From contig PXCX01000141.1 of NCBI GenBank assembly GCA_003565195.1, positions 1 through 9,594 of the forward strand: 9,594 nucleotides of DNA. Direction: 5' to 3'. Origin of the DNA: PVC group bacterium. Its GTDB lineage: Bacteria > Verrucomicrobiota > Kiritimatiellia > CAIKKV01 > PXCX01. Made by a program: the position numbers and the translations under genes. Shown piece after piece: positions 1 through 7,091 of the stretch; within the stretch, counting starts at the first letter, position 1; every line of letters begins with the position of its first letter. The notes beneath the pieces were generated by a model. That model was not told where the DNA came from. It saw only the letters and a list, made by a program, of their open reading frames with translations, and did no database searches.

Positions 1-2
1 AA

Positions 3-359
3 GATGTTATGCAGCCCGGAACCTATACCATGCGCGCCCCCGGCGATCCCGGATTCAAGCCAGCCTTCGCCATTAATGTCCCCCGCGAGGAATCGGATTT
101 GACCCGTGTCGAAACCGAAAACATTCCCCAGTGGCTGGGGGTAAAGGCGTTGCATATAGCCGAAGAACGCGATCAGTTGTCGCGTTTGGTTGATGAACAT
201 CGTCTCGGAAGTCCGCTCGGCGAAACCCTGCTTTGGCTGACCCTGATGATCTCCATGGCTGAACTCTTTATGGCCAACCGTTTGAGCCGTACCACCCAAC
301 CTTTGACGGACCAGATGGTCATCCAATCGTCGGGACGCGTAAACAAAAAGATATTGTGA
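3..359 (+). CDS. BatA-like membrane protein, C-terminal part (5' truncated)
   Basis: The reading frame is open to the left edge of the window (first full codon at 3), so only about the last 118 residues are present; the ATG at 9 is probably internal. The visible part starts with the end of a beta domain (PGTYTM, then FAINVPREESDLTRVE). That 'F-x-V-N-V-x-x-x-E-S-D-L-x-R' pattern is what I know from the end of the periplasmic domain of BatA-type proteins (N-terminal double-membrane plus VWA family). It is followed by a charged stretch and one membrane helix (LLWLTLMISMAELFMANRL), then a polar tail of about 28 residues ending in NKKIL. The N-terminal helices and any VWA domain would lie upstream and cannot be seen. 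It is followed after 37 bases by the VWA/amidotransferase-like gene, consistent with one operon. The family call rests on a short region and remembered family features, so it is moderately confident. Confidence 0.7.
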   Translation, partial: DVMQPGTYTMRAPGDPGFKPAFAINVPREESDLTRVETENIPQWLGVKALHIAEERDQLSRLVDEHRLGSPLGETLLWLTLMISMAELFMANRLSRTTQPLTDQMVIQSSGRVNKKIL

Positions 360-396
360 ACAATCCTTTCCCTTTCATTCAAACCACCCCACGATC
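360..396 (+). other. Pyrimidine-rich intergenic gap without Shine-Dalgarno
   Basis: The 37 bases between the BatA-like stop and the next ATG are rich in C and T (for example CCTTTCCCTTTC at 365-376). They contain no purine-rich ribosome binding site in the usual place before the ATG at 397. The next in-frame ATG (445) lies inside the first membrane helix and has no better site, so 397 is kept as the start. No terminator or promoter is evident, and transcription probably runs through. Confidence 0.5.
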
Positions 397-2604
397 ATGT
401 TAAGCGAATTTATATTTGAGTATACGACGGCGACCACCGTTATCATGCTCGCACTCATCGCCAGCCTGTTGCTGGGCGCTTATTCGTTCCGGCGTTATCT
501 GCCGTTGAACGCGTTAAGCCTGTACCTGGCGATCATACGCGTGCTTTTTCTGGCATTTTTGATCTGGTGCCTGCTGCTGCCATCGCTGCGCCAGGCAACC
601 CGCCAAATCATTAAACCGCGATTCCTGGTGGCCATCGACACCTCACGCAGCATGCAGCTCACGCCGCGCGAAGACGTGACCACTCGCTGGCAGGTGGCCC
701 GCGAAATACTCAGCCAACCCTGGACCCGGGTCATCGGCGCCCAGGCCGATATCGATATCCACCCTTTCGACGTCGAACCCGGCAGTCGTTTGCGGTTGAC
801 CGATATCGCCGACGTGACGGCGGACGGCGAGGCAACCCATATCCGGTCCTCTTTACGACGTATCATTGACCGCTATCGCGGACAGAACGTGGAAGCCATG
901 TTACTGCTCAGCGATGGTGTCGACACCCGTGAAACCACCGATGAATGGGCCTCGGAGGACTGGCCATTCCCGATTTACACCGTACGGCTTGAACCGCCGG
1001 GCCTCTGGGAGGTTGAACCCGATATACGGGTCGATGCCGTCAATACGCCGCGCCGCGTCGTGGTCGGCTGGGACACGGAACTTTCGGCGGTCATATCCGG
1101 CCAGGGAACCGGCGGCGCCATGATCCCTGTGCAATTACTGAAAAACGACGAATTGGTGCAGGAAATACCCACCCAGATTCCAGAAGGCGGCGGCGCGCGC
1201 GAAGTGCTCTTCCAGTTACGGCACGATAACGTGGGGCAACATACGTACACGGTCAATTTACCGGCGCTGGAAGGCGAGTCCAACACCAATGACAATTTCT
1301 TCTCGGTTTCCGTGCTTGTGACCGACGATCGTAACCGGCTTTTATATGTGGAGGGGGTTCCTCGATGGGAATCGAAATATCTTAACCGCGTCTTGCAAGC
1401 CAACCCACTGATCGAGCCGCTATCGTTCATCCGGGGACCCGACGGCACATTTCTTACCTACGGGACCCGCGGCAGTATGACCACCGATATGACCGAACGC
1501 GAACTGAGTTTTTTCAATATTCTGCTGCTCGGCGATTTGAGCGCCGAGGAACTGGGCGAGGAACGGGCCGCGAACCTGGTCAAATTCGTCGAGGACGGCG
1601 GCAGTCTGGTCCTGCTCGGCGGCCCGAAAGCATGGGGCCGCGATGGATACGCGGCAACCGCCCTGCAACGGCTGCTGCCGTTGCGCAGCTCAACCCATGC
1701 GCAACCCGCGGAAGGCCGTTTCCAAGTCCATATTACCGACGACGGGCTGCAACACGCAACCATGAGTGCATTGCGTGAAAACCGGGATAACTTACCGCCG
1801 TTACTGTCCTATTTCCCCGGCGGCGAACTAAGCGCCGGCGCCACCGCCCTTGCCAAGGTCGAAGATGGCGGAACATTGCAACCGCTGGTAGCGGTCCAGC
1901 GTTACGGGCAAGGTAAAGTGGCAGCGTTTTTGACCGATTCCTTATGGCGCTGGCAATTACAACCGGGCGAACAAGACCATTTTGCCAACTTCTGGAATCC
2001 GATGATCGCCTGGCTGGCACCGACGGAAGCCGAACTCGACGAGTTTCAGTTGGATTTGTTCGCTGATGCCGACCAGATATTCATGGGTGAATCGATTGTA
2101 CTGCAGGCACGCATGGGAAGCCGCGAGGAAACTGCGCTGCGCGGTTTATCGGCTTCGTGCGAACTGGTGGCACCCTCCGGCCGTCGGATCCCGTTCCGTA
2201 TGACGCCACAGACCGTCACGACATCCTCGGGCCGTAGCTTGCCGGGATTTGCATTCGAAGTCACACCGGAAGAATCCGGAATGTATCGTGCCGTCGCGAC
2301 GGCCACCGCCGAAAATGACGCGGTGGAATCGGCACCCTTCTCGTTTTATGTCAGGCCATTCACGCCGGAATCCATTCCGCGCCCCATCAACAGCGACGTC
2401 CTGACCGCACTGGCCGAAAGTAGCCAGGCGAGGTTTATGGATCCGCAAGACGTAAACGCCGTCCTGTCGGCTCTGAAAATGGATGCCGACGACGAAGAAC
2501 GTATCTCTTTCCGATCCTTATGGAATAACTGGTGGATTCTGCTGATTCTAGTATCGCTTCTGGCCATCGATTGGACCACCCGAAAAATGAAGAACATGGC
2601 ATGA
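397..2604 (+). CDS. Membrane-anchored VWA protein with amidotransferase-like domain
   Basis: 735 residues. Two membrane helices (about 12-31 and 42-63) are followed by a VWA domain (about 75-200). It has the metal-site motif DTSRS (D81, S83, S85), a candidate Thr (T148 in GEATH) and the strand LLLSDG (D173), so the metal site looks intact. A CARDB/Ig-like beta domain spans about 211-310. Residues 313-540 look like a class I glutamine-amidotransferase-like fold (RLLYVEG near 315-320, LVLLGGPKAWG at 404-414, YGQGKVAAFLTDSLWRW at 503-519), but contain no cysteine, so there is no catalytic nucleophile. A second beta sandwich (about 550-655) and a final membrane helix (about 711-726) close the protein. 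Positive residues (FRR after helix 1, TRKMK at the end) suggest that the large body is periplasmic. The start has no Shine-Dalgarno. Role inferred: partner of a MoxR ATPase in envelope assembly; no enzyme activity is expected. Confidence 0.85.
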   Translation: MLSEFIFEYTTATTVIMLALIASLLLGAYSFRRYLPLNALSLYLAIIRVLFLAFLIWCLLLPSLRQATRQIIKPRFLVAIDTSRSMQLTPREDVTTRWQVAREILSQPWTRVIGAQADIDIHPFDVEPGSRLRLTDIADVTADGEATHIRSSLRRIIDRYRGQNVEAMLLLSDGVDTRETTDEWASEDWPFPIYTVRLEPPGLWEVEPDIRVDAVNTPRRVVVGWDTELSAVISGQGTGGAMIPVQLLKNDELVQEIPTQIPEGGGAREVLFQLRHDNVGQHTYTVNLPALEGESNTNDNFFSVSVLVTDDRNRLLYVEGVPRWESKYLNRVLQANPLIEPLSFIRGPDGTFLTYGTRGSMTTDMTERELSFFNILLLGDLSAEELGEERAANLVKFVEDGGSLVLLGGPKAWGRDGYAATALQRLLPLRSSTHAQPAEGRFQVHITDDGLQHATMSALRENRDNLPPLLSYFPGGELSAGATALAKVEDGGTLQPLVAVQRYGQGKVAAFLTDSLWRWQLQPGEQDHFANFWNPMIAWLAPTEAELDEFQLDLFADADQIFMGESIVLQARMGSREETALRGLSASCELVAPSGRRIPFRMTPQTVTTSSGRSLPGFAFEVTPEESGMYRAVATATAENDAVESAPFSFYVRPFTPESIPRPINSDVLTALAESSQARFMDPQDVNAVLSALKMDADDEERISFRSLWNNWWILLILVSLLAIDWTTRKMKNMA

Positions 2605-2612
2605 ACGCACCG

Positions 2613-2634
2613 AAAAGGCTTTTTAGAACCTTTT
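2613..2634 (+). terminator. Weak hairpin, possible attenuator after the VWA gene
   Basis: AAAAGG (2613-2618) can pair with CCTTTT (2629-2634), or alternatively with the second copy at 2640-2645, which ends in a run of six T (2642-2647). The stem is only 6 bp and AT-rich, so it is a weak intrinsic terminator at best. It lies 8 bases after the stop of the VWA gene and before a candidate promoter, the place where a partial terminator would sit. Confidence 0.3.
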
Positions 2635-2647
2635 TAGAACCTTTTTT
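2619..2647 (+). repeat. 11-bp tandem repeat, two copies plus a partial third
   Basis: The unit CTTTTTAGAAC occurs at 2619-2629 and again, identical and directly adjoining, at 2630-2640. A partial third copy (CTTTTTT) follows at 2641-2647. The unit is close to one helical turn of DNA. It sits between the VWA stop codon and the candidate -35 element, so it could be an operator, a source of DNA curvature, or part of a slippage-generated terminator. The repeat is seen directly; the role is unknown. Confidence 0.8.
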
Positions 2648-2650
2648 GCC

Positions 2651-2678
2651 TTGATTAATTCGGTATCTTTGCTATAGT
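2651..2678 (+). promoter_or_regulatory. Candidate sigma70-type promoter for the jelly-roll gene
   Basis: TTGATT (2651-2656) matches the -35 consensus at four of six positions. After a 16-base spacer, TATAGT (2673-2678) matches the -10 consensus at five of six. Transcription would start near 2684-2686, giving a leader of about 40 bases. The surrounding gap (2605-2724) has 43 G or C in 120 bases, far below the neighbouring coding sequence, which supports a regulatory region. It would drive the jelly-roll gene and probably the downstream genes, since no strong terminator follows. Confidence 0.6.
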
Positions 2679-2708
2679 ATATAACCAGAGGAACAGAGCA
2701 CATTATCG

Positions 2709-2716
2709 AAGGAGAT
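2709..2716 (+). promoter_or_regulatory. Strong ribosome binding site for the jelly-roll gene
   Basis: AAGGAGAT ends 8 bases before the ATG at 2725, close to ideal spacing. It fixes the start of the gene and contrasts with the absence of such a site before the VWA gene. Confidence 0.85.
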
Positions 2717-2724
2717 ACGTAATT

Positions 2725-3408
2725 ATGAAAATATTGGCTGTCAGTATGTCGTTTATGATTCTGTTGCTTACCGCCAACGCGACAGCGCAATCCTGGCGTC
2801 GCGGCCAGAATCTGATGCACAACGGAAGTTTTGATGACGAAGACGACCCGCTGAGCGGCTGGACCTATAATTACAGTTTTCTATACCAACGTGAAGCCAC
2901 CCAGTTCGACAGCCGCCATTATGAAGAGAACCATGAGCGTGTCCAGGTGGTGGAGCACGAGAGCGGACGGCGCAATGTTCTGCGACTCGATGCGAATCCG
3001 CCCGCCGGAACCAAGGTTGACGGTCCACCGATTCCGATTGATCCCAACGGGCGTTACCGGCTCTCAATGCACGCCAAAACGACGGGTCCGGATGTGCGGC
3101 TGATTATCGAGACGTATTACTGGCGTCCGGGAATCCGGCCTCATGACGGGATTCCCAAACTGACCGAATTACGCCGTACGTTTCGCAGTAAACCGGTTTA
3201 TTTCGGTTCGCAACGCGATGGTAAATTCAGCAGAGTGACCAGCCGATGGGCGGAGGGAGTCCGCGAATTTCCCGATAAAGAAATGTCGCGCCAAGCTCGT
3301 CGCGCCTGGGAACGGTCCGAGTTCGCGGTTTTGCATGTGGTCGCCATTCAAGGCGAACCGACGGGCAGTTTGTTCATCGATGATGTGGTTTTGGAACGAA
3401 TTGAGTAA
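2725..3408 (+). CDS. Secreted jelly-roll (carbohydrate-binding-like) protein
   Basis: 227 residues. The N-terminus is a standard signal peptide (MKILAVSMSF, then MILLLTANATA) with likely cleavage after A21, giving a mature protein that begins QSWRRGQN. There is no lipobox cysteine. The mature part starts with NLMHNGSFDDEDDPLSGW (29-46) and ends with GSLFIDDVVLERIE. 'N-L-x-x-N-G-S-F-(D/E)…G-W' at the start and 'x-I-D-D-V-x-L' at the end are the usual edges of CBM4/9-type and related galactose-binding-like jelly rolls. The whole mature protein is about one such domain. No catalytic motif was seen. It has its own candidate promoter and strong ribosome binding site, and lies 39 bases before the DUF4175-like gene. 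It may bind glycan or another envelope polymer, or be a structural partner of the neighbouring proteins; the ligand cannot be told from the sequence. The fold call is good, the function unknown. Confidence 0.8.
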   Translation: MKILAVSMSFMILLLTANATAQSWRRGQNLMHNGSFDDEDDPLSGWTYNYSFLYQREATQFDSRHYEENHERVQVVEHESGRRNVLRLDANPPAGTKVDGPPIPIDPNGRYRLSMHAKTTGPDVRLIIETYYWRPGIRPHDGIPKLTELRRTFRSKPVYFGSQRDGKFSRVTSRWAEGVREFPDKEMSRQARRAWERSEFAVLHVVAIQGEPTGSLFIDDVVLERIE

Positions 3409-3415
3409 TCCCGGC

Positions 3416-3432
3416 CCCGATTCGGAATCGGG
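3416..3432 (+). other. Perfect hairpin directly before the DUF4175 ribosome binding site
   Basis: CCCGATT (3416-3422) and AATCGGG (3426-3432) form a perfect 7-bp stem with a 3-base loop (CGG). It starts 8 bases after the stop of the jelly-roll gene and ends on the base before the ribosome binding site AAAGGAGA. There is no T run after it, so it is not a standard intrinsic terminator. It could protect RNA ends or tune translation of the next gene. Confidence 0.6.
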
Positions 3433-3440
3433 AAAGGAGA
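3433..3440 (+). promoter_or_regulatory. Strong ribosome binding site for the DUF4175-like gene
   Basis: AAAGGAGA ends 7 bases before the ATG at 3448 and fixes that start. It adjoins the hairpin at 3416-3432, so folding of that stem leaves it exposed at the base of the helix. Confidence 0.85.
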
Positions 3441-3447
3441 CACAACC

Positions 3448-6400
3448 ATGACACCGGAAGAAATTCTTCGTGAACTAAAACGGATTGCCGACTGTCTGGG
3501 CCGCTGGCAGGCACAATGGCGCGGAACAATCACGGCTGCCGCCGTTCTGATCGGTTTATGGATATTTGCCTTGTCGGACCTTGCACTGCGCTATAATCGC
3601 GGAGGCCGGGTGGCTGTCTGGTCGCTGCTGATGCTTGGACTGATGGCCGGCATCTACACCGTATTCCGGGCACTTTCCCGGCGTCGCCCCGCGCGGGCGG
3701 TGGCCGCACGGGTCGAACAATGCTTCCCGCAACTGGACAATCATTTAATCAACTACGTCCAATTTGCGGCATTACCTCGAAAAAACCCGCTGATCGCAGC
3801 GTATCTGCAAGCCGGCGTCCCGCTTTTCAAGGAAATTGAGATCAAGACCATGAAAGACCGGCGCGCCCATCGGCGTGCCGCCATGGGTCTCCTGGTTGCA
3901 GTTATTCTTGTGTTCGCACCCAGCTTATGGGCGGGTTCGGCATGGACCAATGCCATGTTACGCATTATCAATCCGTTTTCCGCCCGAACACCCTCGACCC
4001 TGGCCCATATTATCGATGTGCAACCCGGCGATCACGCTGTACTGGCAGGCGATTCACTGCTGTTCGAGTGTTACGCCGATGGTCAACGCGGCCAGCAAGT
4101 GTTCCTTGAAATATGGCCCGACGACGACGAGCGCAGCGTGATCACCCTCGACACGTTTGAAGGGGACGGCGTCGAAACCTTTACCCACCACATCGCCCAG
4201 GTTTCTACCGGCTTACGCTACCGTTTCCGCGCCGGTGACGACCGGTCCGCCATTTACGAAATCAAAACCATGGCACCGCTTGCGTTCACCCGAATCGAAA
4301 TCGATGTTGATCCACCCGCCTACACCGGATATGAACCGGATCGTTTCAATATCCTTGGCGATCACATCAGTATTCCGGAAAGTTCCGATGTGACCCTGCA
4401 CGTCGCATGCAATCGCTCGCTGGTATCGGGCACACTGATGAACAGCGAGTCTGCGCCGGTTACCCTGCAACCTACCGGTGCAGGAGACTTGACAGGGAAT
4501 CTCGAAGCTACGCCCGACACCATCTGGAATCTGAGTGTAACCGATGCTAACGGTTTTGAGGCTGAATCCGAACTTAAACTCGATATCATACCGGATCAGC
4601 CGCCAACACTTGAAATTATTTCGCCGACCGCGCGATCCAGCCTGGGCGCGGGCGCCCCGGCACGTATTTCCTGGGAAGCCCGCGACGATTACGGACTGCA
4701 ACGGATTGTTCTGGAACAAATGGAGCCGAGCGCACAGCCCGGCGATGACGGCTGGCCGATCAACGAATGGAATGCCGATCAGCGCCGCCATTTCAGCGCG
4801 ACATGGACCGGTACCGATCTGCCGGCGGGAATCCCCAGCGTATTCCGTCTGGTGGCCATCGACAATCGGCCTGACGAACCCAATCGCACCTATTCGCCAC
4901 TGATAGTTTTCGACGTGGCCACCACATCCGAGGTAGTCGCAAAGGAAAAAGAGGCGGTCGGCAAAGCCATTGAATCGTTCTCCAGCATGGTCAAATTGCA
5001 GTTGGAAACCCTTGAGCATACTGAAAAAATGCGTGCCGTTCTGAACGACACACGCCCGCAACACTGGCGTGATGTCGGTGTCCGTCAAAATGAAGTCCGC
5101 CGAATTGCCGGTGCGCTGCTTGCCAATCCAGCCAAACCGTTGGGTCCCATGTCGGAAACGGTGCGCAACCTGTTCCATGGTCCCATGACCGATGTGCTTG
5201 ACATTATCAGCCGCGTTATGACGGCGGACGACGCACTCAAACCCGGATTGACCGATCGGGTGATCTTGTTTCAGACCCGGATTTTGCGAACCTTGACCAC
5301 GATTGACTCGCAAATGGAGAAAATCCAGATAAACCGGGATATCAGCGGCATTATTTCAATGCTGGAATCATTGATTCAAAGCCAAGCCAGTTTGCTTGAC
5401 AACACGTCATCAGCGCTGGCCGAGGAGCGCGAACCGGATCGTACCCTCGCAAACCGACAGGACCGCTTGGCCAACGATCTGTTTGAATTCCTGCGCTTGT
5501 GCCGCGACGACGCCAACCGGTTCACGGGCAGCAACCCGGAATTTGCGGAGATTCTGCGAAAGGCAGCCGACTATTGCGAAACCAAAGGCGCAGCCGAATC
5601 AATGTTGCTTGCCGCCGATGCGCTTGAACAAGGGGATGCCTCCACGGCCCGCGGCGCCCAGCAAGACGCGCTTGAAATCCTTAAACACTGCATGTCGATG
5701 CTGGACACCTGGCGCGGCGATCAAGCGCTGGATAAAATGGAACTGTTCGCGGACACGCTGGCGGACGCCATCGATAAATTCGAGGAAATGATCGATATCC
5801 AAGGTCAGGTCGTCGACTCGATCCGGCAAGTCGCACAACAGGACGATATGTCGAAAGAAGACATGGACCATCTGGGCGCGGAGCTGGCGGAATTACGCGA
5901 GAACATGAAGGAAACCATATTGCAACTGGCCAACGATCTGCATATCTTCCCCGAGCTGCCGGTCGGCAACGATCTGGTGCAAGACGTTTTCCAGGTGTTC
6001 GAAGACGTCGAACAAAAAGAAGGATCGGAAACCGGTGAAGTAATCGAGATCGGCATCGGCAAGAACGAAGACTTTTCCATGGAAATGTTGGAAGCGATGA
6101 AAGACTTCAAGGAACGCCTGGAAGATATGGAACAGTGGCTACCCGACGAACCGGGCCGATTGAAGCTCGAAGCCGAAAGTTTCGATCAGGAAGAATTCCC
6201 CAACGAAATCCCAATCATTCCGATGGCCAGCGAAATGGAAGACTTGATCGGCGACCTGCTTGAGAAAGTCGATGAAGGCCATGACGACGACGATACGGCA
6301 ACCAACATGGGTCAAGCCGACATGGAAATGGGTTGGGACGTCATGGAAGGCCAAATCACAACCTACAGCGCCAAAGGCATGAGCGGCAGCGAAGAGCCCG

Positions 6401-7032
6401 ATCACAAGGAACAGGACGGCCGCTCCAATATTGGGCGGCAAGGGATGTCCGAAGGAGAAACCGCGGCAGGAAGCGGCGCCATCAGTGAAGGCGATGATGA
6501 TATCCAGGAGCGGATGACACAGGACTCGGCACAAAGCGGTCATGTCGAAGAATTCAGCGATCCGGATGATGTCGATGCCGTCGCCACCGGCGGCGGCAAA
6601 CAGGCCGGACACACCGAAGAACTCGGCATGTCAGGTGACGGACCGCGACGCGATGCGCTGACGGACGAACCGTCGCAAGCCGGCTGGGATGCGATGATGA
6701 GGCGCGATGCCGAAGCTCTGTACGCCCGCGCTTCACTCTCACACGTCAAAACGGGATCACTTGACGAAGCCATTCGGCATTTACGTCACGCCGAGGAAGC
6801 CGCCAAACATGGATTGCCGCTGCAGCAAATCCAGGAACACCGCCGCCGGGCATCTGCGGCGTTGCGCCGTTCGCAGACGGAACTCGGCCCCGGCATTCCC
6901 AGCGCAGAGCTGGCGCTGGATTATTCACCGCCGCATATCGAAGACCAGATTGCCGGGGGCGCCGAAGAAGCGCCGGCAAACTATCGCGATCTCGTGTCCC
7001 AATACTTTAAAGCACTGAGCGAAACGCCGTAA
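3448..7032 (+). CDS. Large DUF4175-like membrane protein with disordered acidic linker
   Basis: 1,194 residues. Two membrane helices (about 27-47 and 54-74) come first, then a cytoplasmic segment with VEQCFPQLDNHLINYVQFA (89-107), a pattern typical of DUF4175-like proteins. A third helix lies at about 145-165. Beta domains follow, with DPPAYTGYEP (288-297) and ARDDYGLQRIVL (411-422), both hallmarks of this family. Residues about 495-900 are mainly helical and probably coiled coil. An acidic low-complexity linker (about 912-1070) contains EIPIIP, a DDDD run, GWDVMEG, SAKG and ATGGGK. The C-terminus (about 1083-1194) has a TPR-like helical pair and ends in YRDLVSQYFKALSE. No catalytic motif is seen. 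It is longer than the roughly 800-residue DUF4175 proteins I recall from Alphaproteobacteria. It lies 39 bases after the jelly-roll gene and is followed closely by the PA14/TPR gene. Role inferred: inner-membrane scaffold reaching through the periplasm. Family firm, function unknown. Confidence 0.85.
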   Translation: MTPEEILRELKRIADCLGRWQAQWRGTITAAAVLIGLWIFALSDLALRYNRGGRVAVWSLLMLGLMAGIYTVFRALSRRRPARAVAARVEQCFPQLDNHLINYVQFAALPRKNPLIAAYLQAGVPLFKEIEIKTMKDRRAHRRAAMGLLVAVILVFAPSLWAGSAWTNAMLRIINPFSARTPSTLAHIIDVQPGDHAVLAGDSLLFECYADGQRGQQVFLEIWPDDDERSVITLDTFEGDGVETFTHHIAQVSTGLRYRFRAGDDRSAIYEIKTMAPLAFTRIEIDVDPPAYTGYEPDRFNILGDHISIPESSDVTLHVACNRSLVSGTLMNSESAPVTLQPTGAGDLTGNLEATPDTIWNLSVTDANGFEAESELKLDIIPDQPPTLEIISPTARSSLGAGAPARISWEARDDYGLQRIVLEQMEPSAQPGDDGWPINEWNADQRRHFSATWTGTDLPAGIPSVFRLVAIDNRPDEPNRTYSPLIVFDVATTSEVVAKEKEAVGKAIESFSSMVKLQLETLEHTEKMRAVLNDTRPQHWRDVGVRQNEVRRIAGALLANPAKPLGPMSETVRNLFHGPMTDVLDIISRVMTADDALKPGLTDRVILFQTRILRTLTTIDSQMEKIQINRDISGIISMLESLIQSQASLLDNTSSALAEEREPDRTLANRQDRLANDLFEFLRLCRDDANRFTGSNPEFAEILRKAADYCETKGAAESMLLAADALEQGDASTARGAQQDALEILKHCMSMLDTWRGDQALDKMELFADTLADAIDKFEEMIDIQGQVVDSIRQVAQQDDMSKEDMDHLGAELAELRENMKETILQLANDLHIFPELPVGNDLVQDVFQVFEDVEQKEGSETGEVIEIGIGKNEDFSMEMLEAMKDFKERLEDMEQWLPDEPGRLKLEAESFDQEEFPNEIPIIPMASEMEDLIGDLLEKVDEGHDDDDTATNMGQADMEMGWDVMEGQITTYSAKGMSGSEEPDHKEQDGRSNIGRQGMSEGETAAGSGAISEGDDDIQERMTQDSAQSGHVEEFSDPDDVDAVATGGGKQAGHTEELGMSGDGPRRDALTDEPSQAGWDAMMRRDAEALYARASLSHVKTGSLDEAIRHLRHAEEAAKHGLPLQQIQEHRRRASAALRRSQTELGPGIPSAELALDYSPPHIEDQIAGGAEEAPANYRDLVSQYFKALSETP

Positions 7033-7091
7033 TCCAACCATCTCGATTCAGATTGCATTTTGCGACGACGATGATCCATTACTTACTAAAC
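7033..7091 (+). other. Short gap with ambiguous start for the next gene
   Basis: Three in-frame starts are possible after the DUF4175-like stop: TTG at 7053, ATG at 7071 and ATG at 7092. None has a Shine-Dalgarno. No hairpin or promoter was recognised, so the next gene is probably read from the same transcript. Confidence 0.5.

Noticed and set aside
749..761. 12-base palindrome GATATCGATATC
   Set aside because: It lies inside the VWA coding region and encodes the D-I-D-I repeat of a beta strand. No regulatory setting.
2623..2820. Minus-strand open frame of 65 codons across the promoter region
   Set aside because: It covers the AT-rich gap and the signal peptide of the jelly-roll gene, has no ribosome binding site and no recognisable product.
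3416..3432. Intrinsic terminator after the jelly-roll gene
   Set aside because: The stem is perfect but short and is followed by the purine-rich ribosome binding site rather than a T run.
4213..5313. Minus-strand open frame of 366 codons opposite the DUF4175-like gene
   Set aside because: It lies fully inside a gene with clear family motifs, has no recognisable domain or start signal, and its length is explained by codon bias on the opposite strand.
5396..5791. Plus-strand open frame of 131 codons in another frame of the DUF4175-like gene
   Set aside because: Its translation is Arg/Pro/Cys-rich, as expected from a shifted frame of a GC-biased gene, and it has no start signal of its own.
6139..6612. 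Minus-strand open frame of 157 codons opposite the acidic linker
   Set aside because: It is hydrophobic and His-rich only because it is the reverse complement of acidic codons. No family or start site was seen.
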